From the NCBI GenBank assembly GCA_035627835.1, contig DASPKX010000108.1, positions 1-25,069 on the forward strand: a stretch of DNA of 25,069 nucleotides. Direction: 5' to 3'. This DNA is from DASPKX01 sp035627835 (lineage in GTDB: Bacteria > Verrucomicrobiota > Verrucomicrobiia > Limisphaerales > SXQI01). A model generated the notes under the pieces. It saw only the letters and a list, made by a program, of their open reading frames with translations, did no database searches and was not told the DNA's origin. A program made the translations under genes and the position numbers. How positions within the stretch are numbered: the stretch's first letter is position 1; every line of letters begins with the position of its first letter. Below are positions 1-12,000 of this stretch, one piece after another.

Positions 1-3000
1 GCTGTTCCGCTGTGGGCGACCGGCGCGTCGTTCACCGGATGAACGGTGATCACGATGGCAGCTGCTTCAGAGTCAGCCTCACCATCGTTCACCGTGAAGG
101 TGATCAGATCAGAGCCAAAGAAGTTCGTGTTCGGCTGGTAACGGTAAACATTTGCTTCCTCAGTCGCTGTGAGAGTGCCGTTCACCGGCTCGGCAGTGAT
201 AATACCCGTCAAAGATTGGCCTTCAGTGTCCGAGCCAGACATCGTGATCAAAACCGTGTTGTCTTCGTTCACCTCCACATTTGCAGCCAACCCGACCGGC
301 GCGTCATTCACAGGGGTGACATCAATGGTGACCACAGCGGAACCTGAACCCAGCTCACCATCATTGACCTCAAAGCTGAAGCTGTCGGAGCCGGTGTAAT
401 CAGCCGCAGGTTTGTAGGTGAACACGTTCGAGACGGCTGTGGCCGTAAGTGTTCCCTGCCCTGGTTCCGCCACGATGATGTAAGTGAGGTCAGAGCCTTC
501 GACATCGCTGGCCGCCAAAGTGATTTCCACTTCCCCATCCTCGTTCACGGTGGCGGTTCCGCTCTCGGCGATTGGCGCGTCATTCACCGGATGAACAGTG
601 ATCGCGATGGAAGCTGCTTCGGAGTGAGCGTCACCATCGCTGACAGTGAAGGTGAAGAGGTCAGAGCCGAAGAAGTTGGTGTTCGGCTGGTAGCGGAAAA
701 CATTCGCGTCATCAGTTGTGGAAAGGGTGCCGTTCTCCGGTTCCCCAACGATGGTAGCCGCCAGCGTTTGGCCTTCAGCGTCGGAGCCAGACAGAGTGAT
801 CAAGACACTGTCGTCCTCGTTCACTTCCGCCGTGTCTGCACGCGCGATTGGGATGTCATTCAAAGGCGTGACATTGATCGTCACAGTCGCAGGAGCTGAT
901 TGAGCGCCACCGTCATTGACCTTAAAGGAGAAACTATCATTGCCATGATAGTTCATGAGAGGCACGTAGCGGACCACATTGGGAACCGCTGTTCGCACGA
1001 TAGATCCGTGGGTCGGGGGGGTGGCGATCACATACCCCAACGACGGGGTTTCGACGTCAATGGCGTTAAGGGTGATCAGAATCGAATCGTCCTCAGCCAC
1101 GTTCACATGCTGGCTGAAAGCAACTGGCACGTCGTTTACAGCGGCAACGGTGAACCTGATTGTCGCGACGTTGCTGAGACTCCCGTCGGTAACCATGAAG
1201 CGCAGTTGGTCGGAGCCAAAGAAGTTCGTGGCAGGCCGATAAATGTACCGGTTTGTTCCTGTTGCCGAAGAGATTGCCCCGTTGAGCGGTGATTGCACGA
1301 TGCTGAAGCTGAGTAAGGAGCTATCGACATCCGATCCCGTGAGTTGGAATTGGACAGACCCATCCTCGAGGACCGACAGCGTGTTTGAGTGCGCGACCGG
1401 CGCATCGTTCACGGGAAGCACATAGATGAAAACGTTGGCGTTGGATGAGAGGAGCAAGCCATCACTAGCCTTATAGGTGAAATGGTTTGTGCCGAAGAAA
1501 TTTGGGTTCGGGGTGTAGGTGAACGTGCCGTTAGCGCTAAACTGGAGGGCGCCGTTGGCAGGGCTGCTCGTGGCGATCGCGCTCAGGGTGTCGCCATTGG
1601 GATCGGTGTCGTTCACGAGAACCCCGCTGGCATTGGTTACAACGAGGACGCTATCCTCATTTATCGTGTAAACATCCCCTACTGCTGTGGGAGGGAGTAG
1701 TTTCGGCGTGAACAGCCAAAGGGAATCGTTTGAGCTGACGAGATCGATGCCCGCGCTGGAAACCCTCGCCATCGACCAAACGCCGTTCACCGATGGAAAC
1801 GGAGTGACCTCCGAAGTAAACACGGCCTCCTGGCCCGGAGGGAGTTGATCGAGTTTCCAAGTTATTTGATTACTCGCGCCTCGTGCGAATGGCGCGGGGG
1901 TGTAATTAGTCAACACCAATGAACTGACTCCAGGGAACTGATCCACTAGCACGTCCATAGCGATGTCAGGACCGGCGTTTGTGACTGTGATTGTATAACG
2001 GACATTCTCGCCTTGTTGGTAACCCCGGGGCGAGGCGACAATGCTCACGGAGAGGTCATTGGTTGGCCGCGGGAGAACCGTTGCTGTGCTTGAGCCTGCG
2101 AAACCGTCAGCCGTCGCGGTAAGCAAAGCCTGGCCGGGCGCCAATCCGAACAGAGCGCCATGCGCGGGCGCAGTCACGATGTTTGTGGGGCTGAGAGATT
2201 GAGTATACCCCGTCGTCCCGTGAAACCGGAAAACTCTGAAACCATTCTGAGACCCCGAGTGCGTGCCTTCGATCAGCGTGTCAATGCCACCTGGAGCAAG
2301 GGTGAAACCGTACGGTCCGCGGTGAGGTTCGAAATGTAACCCTCCCAGCACGTCTCCATTCGGCAGCCAAGGGATATAAAAGCTCGCGCCATTCGGCCGC
2401 CAGTACGCCATCCAGTAAAGAGCGCGTTTGGCGTCGTAAGCCGCGGCCAATCCGGGGAAAACATTCGTTCCAACAACACTGTAGCTGCCGGGGCCCAGAC
2501 GCCGCATCGCGACCCCTGAAGCGCTTCCCGTGGTAAGCTGGAGGAGGTCTGCCGCGACGGACAGCCCAGCGACATTGGCCAAGCCCGAGTCGAAAGCCTC
2601 AACGAAGTTGCCGTCAGCGTCGAAGGCCGCGATCTCGCCATTGTTGCCCGTTGGAACGAAGAACAAGTCGTGGGCAGCTGAGTACTCCCCGTCACGGGCG
2701 CCCGGGAAGTTATATGGTTTGCGAGCAATCAAAGGCAGGGAGGAACCATGCGCAGCTGAGCTTAAGCCCTCATAAATCAACAACTCCCGCGCGAGCTGAT
2801 CGACGACCCAGAGCCGATCCCTTGCTGGATCATACCCAAGTGAATCAACGCGCTGCAGCTCGTCGCCGTGCACGAACCTGTCAAGAATAAGCTCTGAGTG
2901 GGCAATCGGGTGGTATGGGGGAAGGTTGCTCACAGAGCCATTACTGTAGCGGCCATGCACAGCAACCTGCTGCGTCTGCCCAACGAAGAACGAGTAGTTC

Positions 3001-6000
3001 GTTTTGGCATATTCCACGCCCACCAGTTCCGGAAGCACCTTGACCATGGTGCGATCGCTGGCTGAGGCTCCAGTGGAGTCGGTAACGGTCAGCTCAAACT
3101 CATGCACACCTATAGGCAGATGAAGGGTTGCGATTGCTTGTGTCGACACAACCGCCGCGACGGGATCCAGAGTCCTGAGCGATCGCCATTGATAGCTCAT
3201 CGGCAGCTCCTCCGGATCGCGTGAGGCAGAGCCATCCAAGGTGACGCCGAATGTCCCGGCCCCCGCAGGAACGTGACGCTGGTTTGGCCCAGCATCGGCG
3301 ACGGGAGGCTGGTTGATGGCAGGGTAGTCACCAAAAAATGACAGGTACTCTGAAGAAATGGGGTCTGCTCCGTCGGTAACTGGCCCATCACCAGGCTTTT
3401 GCCAGGCGACCGCGACGTGGTCACCAATGGACGCTTCGATCATTAGCGTCTCAATGTAATACTTTTTCCCGGCTTCCAAATAAACGGGCGCAGACTTGGC
3501 GCTCGGGAACTTGTTGTACTCGCGAACCCCGGTCCACTCGGGTGTTGAAGCGATGATGCGGGCATGAACGGGCTGATCGTCCGTGCTCAGCCAGAGTTCC
3601 GCCACGTCGTCAGAGGCGAGATGGAAAACGTAATCGCCGGTTGTTGGCGGAACAACATGACCCCGGATGCGCATGCCATAATTGTCCGAATCGCCGAGCT
3701 GAGACTCCAAGGACGCGATGAAGTCCGAGTAGGATGGAGCGTGAGGAAAGGCAGGGTGCAGCCGCAGATCCTGCAAGCTAGGCGACGAACCATAGACACT
3801 GTCGTAGCGCTCGCGCTTCAGCACGCCAGTCAGATTGAGCGTCGCGGTGAGTTGCGCGAACGCTGTGTGCCCACCGACCTTAGCTGTGATCGTTGATTCA
3901 CCCGCGGATCGCCAGGTCGCCAAACCAGCATTGTCGATAGTGGCAACGCTTGGGGAGCTGCTGCTCCATTCCACTTTGCCCGCGCCCCATACTCGCCAAA
4001 GCTTGAAACCATTGGCGGTCCCGGTGTGGGTGCCTTCAATAAGTGTGTCCTCGCCAGCATATGCTAAAGCACGGCCATTAATGCCATAGCGCCCCTTAAA
4101 CGGCCCTGTCACAGCAAGTCCGGTTACTGGTGAATACGCTTTGAAGTCGCTTTGCCCATCCTCACGATAAGCCAGAATCCAAATGACGTTGCGGGCTTCG
4201 TCATAGGCCGCAGCCCATGAATCCCCCGCGGACATCCCTACAAATTCGAAAGCATTTGGCCCTGTGCGCTTGTAAACTCGCATTTGCGCGCTGCTGTTCC
4301 CGGCGACAAAGAAAAGATCACCGACAATCGTGAAGTCGTCGCAGAAGGCCATTCCCGAATCGAACTGTTCCACGATGTTTCCAGAGGCATCGAACCCAGC
4401 CACGAAGCCATTGGTGCCTGTGGTGAAATAAACCAGGTCTGTCGGCGCGTAATATTCACCGTCATGCAAGTCGCTCACCGAAGGGGTGAAGGAGGTCACG
4501 GGCGTAACTGCCGAATGGGCTGGAGCCTGCAAGACACCCTGAAACGCGCGGACGACGTGGGCTACGGGATCATAGGCCCACAAGCGGTCGCGCGCTCTGT
4601 CGTAAGCGAGGCCTCGGATTTGCCCGATCCCTTCGGCGCGAACGAACCGGTCGTAGGTGACCGCTGGTATATCATGCGACTCAGCGCCCGTTAAAGTCGC
4701 TTCGGAGCCATCGGAGAAAGCGCCAACGACTTCAAACTGTTGTGTTTTTCCAATCTGAACCGTTGCATCCGCCGGGTTGACTGATATGGCGGTGAGACGT
4801 TTTAAGACAGAGACGACAACCGTGTCGCTGCTTTGACCTCCAAAGTCGTCGGTCACGGTTAGGGTGACTGTATGGAATCCCTGTGGGAGGTCGACTGTTG
4901 GCTGGACGCCTGAGGCTTCACCGAAGGCGCCAGTCCAGGTGTAAGTCAGCGGCTGCTTTTCTGGATCGTTTGACTCAAGCCCATTAAGCGTCACCGCGAC
5001 AGAGCCTGGAGCGGTGGCATAGATTGCAATATCAGGGCCGGCGTGGGCGTAAGGCGGATAGTTGATGCCGGGGTTTTCGGGGCTTCGCACCGAAAGGTAC
5101 TCGGACGGAATCACCGGCGCGCCGTTGGTGAGCGGCTCAGCGCCGGGCATTCTCCACGCCAATGCAATATGACCCGCTCCATAAGGGCCTTGCTTATGCA
5201 GAGCTTCGAAGTAGTAGCTGCGCCCCGCTTCCAGCAGCACGTTCGTCGAGATGTTCGGGCCGACACCTGGTTTGTTGTACTCGTACTCACTGGTCCAGCT
5301 ATCCACAGCCGCGATCAGGACCGCGTTAACGGGATTTTCATCTGAACTCAAGTAAAGCGCCGCGGAATCATCCCCGGCGAGGTAGAACTGATACTCTCCG
5401 GAAACCGGCGGCGTGATATAGCCTGTGAATCTGGCGCCGTAATCCGCAAACAGATCAAAATGATCGACTGTGGGCTGGTAACTGACGAGGACGGGGGCAG
5501 TGCGGAAGCCAGGAGCGCGCAGCATGTCTGATATGGATCCGCCAGGAATTCCTGCAAAGAGTTCACGCCGGACCATGCCATGCAAAACATCGACCGGGCT
5601 GTCTGTCACGCGCACGGTCAATGAGGCTGGGAGATAATGAACTTCAAAACGCTCACCCGCATCCAGAGACGTCCCTTGAACATAGTCGAAGCGGGTGGTG
5701 TTTAGAGGATAAGAAATGAGGGAAACGGCATCGCCTAAACCCAAACTTTCAGCTGAACCAAACAACTCCAGCGAGCCCCGCAACTGCGGAGCAGTGTCCA
5801 AGGAAATCGTGTCATGTTGGCCAGGCGCCACGACGTCCAGATAGACTTTGGATGAAGGGAAGGCCACGAGCGGCCCGCGAATGGCAATGGAGCCAGCGTT
5901 GGTGCCAGCAGGATCGATGAGCCCGCTATTGAACAATCCGGAACCCGTTTCCAGCACGCCGCTCACAAGCAAATGAGCGGCGGGGGTGTTGGTTAGGAAG

Positions 6001-9000
6001 CTGCTAATCAGCAATTGCGAACCCGGCTCCATGTGCACACCGCCACGGTTCTCAACGCCTGCGTCGGGATCCTGCAGCGAAATGGCCAACTTGCCGCCGA
6101 GAAGTGACAAGGAGCCTTCGTTGATGAATCCGCTGAATCCTCCGTGCGTGAGTTCAAGCGCACCGCCGTTCAACACCGTAATGGTCCCGCTGTTCAAGTG
6201 AGGCGCGTCCGCGCTGGCGATGGTGGCAGCCGCGTTCACGAACACACCGCCTTCGTTGATCAGAACGGCGTTCAGGAGACTCTCGCCGGGGCCGGCGAAG
6301 GTAATCTCACCGAAGTTGAGCAACTCGCCATTAACAGTGAGTTCCGCAACGTGATCCGCGCTTTCAGCCAACAAATCTATGAGACCATGGTTCTCGAAGA
6401 TTGCACCGCCAAGAACCAGCGTCGCGCTTTCGTCGCTGGTGGCTGTGAGGAACAGCGCTGAATCAGGGAAGCCCGTTAAACCGCCCTGGAAGGCGCTTTG
6501 GCCGGTGATCTCAATGGCGCCGGCGTTTTGCACGAGATTCGACACAACGCTGGAATGAACGACTGCGTAAGTGTCAGACTGTGTCGTGAGTTTGGCTGAT
6601 CCGCTGACAGTCGAATGGGAAAGCTCAAGATCCCCGAGGCTATAGTCGGAAAGTAATGTCGCGGAGGTGGACTCAAAGACGAGGCTGCCGCCTTGAACTG
6701 TGCCACCGGTCTGTTGGAACTCGCCCCCTTCAATTGTGAGCCGGCCATTTGCGATAAGAATGGAGCCGCTTGAGGTGAGCAGCCCGGTCCAATCCATGTT
6801 CACATCCATTGTGCCTTGGCCAACATTGATCGTTCCGGAGTTTAGGAAGGATGGGGAGTCGCCCCATTGGCTTAGAGCAACCTCAACATCGTCGCCGACG
6901 TTAATAGCCCCGGAGTTAACATGGTCAGCATCTGCCTTGGACCATGTCGTTTTGGCGTGGATGTTAATAGCGCCGCTGTTGTTCACCTCAGCATATAAGA
7001 AGCGTTCTCCACCTCCTCCGGCCGAGAGAGTCAATGTGCCGCTGTTTAGAAGCGCGCCATCCGTGATCTGGAGCTTGGCCCATTCCCAATCAGCGCCTTC
7101 GTTGGTCAACTCAATTGTTCCCTCATTGGAGACATTGCGATCGAAAGCGAGCTTGCCGCTCCCGAATTCACGCCCGACGATGCGCATGACGCCGGTATTT
7201 GCATTTGTGAAGCCGGCGTGAACGTCGCTATGGCTGGTTGCGGTGAACACACCGTGGTTCACGTAAGAACCGAGCAGCACACCCGCGTCGATCTCGGTTG
7301 TGCCGTACAACTGAGCGGACGCGATGTCCACCTGGGAGCCGTAAACGAGGAAACCGGATCCAGACTCCAAGCGCATCTCGCCGGTGACTTTTAAGGTCGT
7401 CTGAAGTTGGGCGCCGTCACTTTCATCATCTTCATCGTCGCCCTCGCCCTCACGATCGTCACCATCCTCGTCCCCTTCGTCATCATCGCTCCACGAGGCA
7501 TACGCCGTGAGAAGGGCTTGAACACCAGAGCCGCCGATATACAGGTTTTCAACTGTTGCGCCGTCATCCAGGGTGATTATGTAATTCCCCGCTAGCCCGA
7601 CAATGGCAGTGCTCTCGCTCGTCGGGAGAATAGAATCGCTCCAATTGACAGCGTCATTCCAGTCACCTCCCGCTGGGTTCATCCAGAACGAAGCGCTCAC
7701 TGGACCAACCAACACTTGCACCGTGCCCGAAGCTTGCTGAGGAGCCGGGGCTCCTGCAGTCGTGCCATTGTCGGCCACCAGATAGGTGAACGTGTCCACT
7801 CCGCGGAAACCCGCAGGAGGCGTGTAGGTGACCCGTTGTGCGTCTGCGTCCCAGACCAGGACTCCTCCGCGCGATCCCACCGGGGAGACGCTCATAATCT
7901 GAAGAGCCTGGCCCGCCTCATCCGCAGGACCGCCAGTGTCGTTACCAAGCAGCATGCTTGCCGAGAAATCCGTTGATGTGTCCGGCGCCGCGGGAACGAT
8001 GTCGTGAGCCGCAGTTGGGCCGTCATTCACTTCTGTCACTGTGAATTCGATTGCGCCTTCGGCTTCGGACCCTTCGACATCTGCCACCCGGTAGGTCACT
8101 GTGTCCTGCCCGTTAAAGTTAGCAGGAGGGGTGTAGGTAAACGAGCCGTCGCCGTTGAGAACAACCACCCCGCCGTGGGTTGTGGCTTCTTCAACGCTTA
8201 GCAATTCCAGGGCTTGGACTTCGTTGCTCGGGCCGGCAGAATCGTTTCCCAGAACTGTGGCGGAGGAGAAGTGAATGGCAACGTCCTCGAGCGTGCTGAG
8301 CGAATCAGCAGCGGGGACAGGCGGGTCATTCAAGGCGTTTGCAAGCAAGGAGACAAGGCCGTTGCCTTTCCCCCCTTGGTTGTCCGCAAGCTGATACTGG
8401 AACTGAACGATGCCTGCATGATCTTTTGGACCTTTCAGAACAATTTTCCCCGCGCCATTCGTAAAGACCTGAGCGCCTTCGGTCAGCGGGATGATAAAGT
8501 CAACCGCAAGGCTTTGATCGCTTTCGTTTTCCGCACCTGGATTGTCGTTATTAAGAAGCGCTGCGAGATCAAACTCAAACTCACTGTCTTCGTCGGTGGA
8601 GAAGCTATCATCCTCCGCCAAGGGCGCGTCGTTGACTGCGGCTGTGGTCAGGTCAATTGTGCCGGTGCTTAACCCGCCTTCGTTGTCTTCAACGTCATAC
8701 TCGAACTGAACGACGCCCACGAAGTCCTTTGGCCCTTTGAGCACGATCTTGCCTGCTCCATTGGTGCTCACGGTTGCCCCAGCCGTCAGCGCGCGAACAC
8801 CTTTGAGCTTCAACGTCTGGCCGGTTTCGTTGTCCGCGCCAGGCCCGTCATTGGCCAGCAGGCTCTCAACTGCAATCTCAATGTCCGCGTCTTCGTCGCC
8901 GCTCACCAAGTCGATCTCCGCCAAGGGCGCGTCGTTGACTGCGGCTGTGGTCAGGTCAATTGTGCCGGTGCTCAAGCCGCCTTCGTTGTCTTCAACGTCA

Positions 9001-12000
9001 TACTCGAACTGAACGACGCCCACGAAGTCCTTTGGCCCTTTGAGCACGAGCTTGCCTGCTCCATTGGTGCTCACGGTTGCGCCAGCGGTGAGGGCGCGAA
9101 CACCTTTGAGCTTCAACGTCTGGCCGGTTTCGTTGTCCGCGCCAGGCCCGTCATTGGCGAGGAGAGTTTCAACTTCGATCTCAATGTCCGCGTCTTCATC
9201 GCCGCTCACCAAGTCGCTCTCCGCCAAAGGCGCGTCATTGACCGCACTTGTGGTGAGATCAATTGTGCCGGTGCTCAACCCGCCTTCGTTGTCTTCAACG
9301 TCATACTCGAACTGAACCACGCCCACGAAGTCCTTTGGCCCTTTGAGCACGAGCTTCCCTGCCCCATTGGTGCTGACTGTTGCGCCCGGAGTGAGCGCGC
9401 GAACACCTTTGAGTTTCAACGTCTGGCCGGTTTCGTTGTCCGCGCCAGGTCCGTCATTGGCGAGGAGAGTTTCAACTTCGATCTCGATGTCGGCGTCTTC
9501 GTCGCCGTTAACCAAATCGATCTCCGCGAGCGGTGCGTCGTTAACTGCGGCTGTGGTCAGGTCGATTGTGCCGGTGCTTAAGCCACCTTCGTTGTCTTCA
9601 ACGTCATACTCGAACTGAACCACGCCCACGAAATCCTTTGGCCCTTTAAGCACGAGCTTCCCTGCTCCATTAGTGCTCACGGTCGCGCCCGCGGTCAGCG
9701 GGCGAACACCTTTCAGCTTCAACGTCTGGCCAGTTTCGTTGTCCGCGCCAGGCCCGTCATTGGCCAGCAGGCTCTCAACTTCAATCTCAATGTCCGCGTC
9801 TTCATCGCCGCTCACCAAGTCGATCTCGGCCAAAGGCGCGTCATTTACAGCACTTGTGGTGAGATCAATTGTGCCGGTGCTCAAGCCGCCTTCGTTGTCT
9901 TCAACGTCATACTCGAACTGAACGAGGCCGACGTGATCTTTGGGGCCTTTTAAAATGACCTTCCCGGCGCCGTTTGTCGTGACAGTTGCTCCCGGCGTAA
10001 GCGCTCGGATAGCTTTAACCATTAAGGACTGAGTGGCTTCGTCTTCAGCCCCGGGGTCATCGTTTGATAAGAGGAGTTCCAGATTAATCTCAATATCGTC
10101 ATCCTCGTTGCCACTGACCAAATCCAATTCCGGGAGAGGAGCATCATTCACAGCGGTGGTGACCAAATCGACAATGCCGGTCGTTACGGCGCCTTCGCTA
10201 TCCTCCAGGTCGTACTCGAACTCCACGAGGCCGACATGGTTCTTTGGCCCTTTCAAGATGATCTTCCCAACGGCGTTCGTTGTGACGGTTGCACCCGCAG
10301 TTTTGGCTTTGATGTTTTTAAAAGTCAGCGACTGGGTTATTTCGGTTCCTGGCCCTGCAAGGTCATTGCTTAACAGGATCTCGACATCCACCTCGACCTC
10401 CTCATCCTCGCCACCTGTCACTCCATCGACGCCTGCAATAGGCTCATCGTTGACCTCGGTCGTGGTGATTTCAATCACCCCCGAGGATGAAGCTGCGAAT
10501 GCGTCCACGAGTGTGTAAGAATACAGGGTGACGCCAACATGGTTGGTGGGCGGCGTGAATACCAATTGGCCGAAGTGGTTCGTCGCGACGGAGGCTCCTT
10601 CCGTTACAGGGCTGATTACGGAGATGGCCAGCGATTGCTCCGATTCATCTGACGGCCCAGGAAAGTCATTGGCGAGGAGGTCATCATGCGTGATTACCAC
10701 CGGGACGTCTTCATCCGTCGCGAATTGGTCCGCTTGCGCAATCGGCGCATCGTTGACTGGACTGACGAACAGTTCGATTTCACCTTGCGCCTCCGCGCCA
10801 GGATCGTCCTGCACCACGTAACTGAATTCCGCGACGCCATTGAAATCTGCGGGAGGACTTAAAACCCAGTCGCCAGAGGCATTGGTGCTGACCAAAGCGC
10901 CAGGTGTGACTGGAGCAATCGAAAGAATCACGAGACTTTGCTCAACCTCGCCAATCGGGCCAGTTTGATCGTTGGTGATGAGATCCTCTGAGGTAACCAC
11001 GACGGGTTCGTCTTCCTGCGCAGCAAAGTTATCGCCGTTGGCGATAGGAGGATCGTTCACTTCCTGAACGTGCAAGTTGAAGGTCGCGATGACCGTCTCA
11101 ATCCCGTCCGTTGCTTCCAACTCTATAACGGCGCTGCCGCTTACATCGGGTTGTGGTGTGATGCTCAGCTGCCACTCAGCGCCGGAGCCGGTCACGGTGA
11201 TGTCCCCATCGGTCACGACTGCGGGATGGAGCGAGCGGGCTCTTAAATCAAGCAACCCAGGAGCGCCTTCATAGTTAACGGTGACACTGATGCCTGTGAT
11301 CGCGGTGTCCTCGTCGGTTGTCTGGTCTTCAGGCGTGACGATCTCAGGCACTGCGGTCACCAAATCTTCACCGTCGCAATTTTCGTCAACGTCGTTATTC
11401 GGAATTTCGATCCCGAGCGGGTTGATGGACACGTTGTTGTCATCACAATCCTCCGAATTGGCCACGTACCCGGGCGGCTGAAAATTACTCTCGATAAAGG
11501 AAGCGCTATTCCCGTAGCCATCGGCGTCCGCATCAACGAACCAAGTCTTGAGATCCGCTCCATCGCAGTCCTCATCAATTAAGTTGTCCACGATTTCGGT
11601 GGCGCCAGGATGCTTGGAGCTGTCGTTGTCATCACAATCATCGGCATTGGCAAACGTTGTGTAACCGGCAGGTGGTTCTGCGTCGTTCGAGATCACAGAA
11701 GCCGCAGGATTACCGTGCCCGTCAAAATCGGAATCGACGTAGAAGGTATTTACGATATCAGGAGTGGCGGGGTTGCAGTCGTTGTCGAGCCCATCGTTCG
11801 GAATTTCTGCCATCCCTGGCCGGACGAATGCGTTGGAATCATCACAATCTCCGCCAACCAAACTCTCCGCATGACCCGGGAAAGGGTTGGAGCTTTCCAC
11901 TGGGCTGCTGTCATTCCCATACCCGTCTCCATCATTATCAGTATAATAGGTGTACGACTCCGGGAAGCTGTCATCGCCCATTCCGTTACAGTTCTCGTCG

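Noticed and set aside
7407..7595. A short plus-strand ORF with a strongly hydrophobic start that looks like a membrane segment
   Set aside because: It is the exact complement of the Asp/Glu codons of the acidic run in the giant protein (GAT/GAC/GAA read backwards as ATC/GTC/TTC), so the hydrophobicity is an artefact.
8737..9921. Four evenly spaced plus-strand ORFs of 82-91 residues, nearly identical
   Set aside because: They are the antisense reading of the 303-bp repeat array of the giant gene; their regularity comes from that array and they have no protein-like features.
8022..11051. CRISPR array or other noncoding repeat array
   Set aside because: The repeats are contiguous, 303 bp long, multiples of three, and stay in one open coding frame with no unique spacers.
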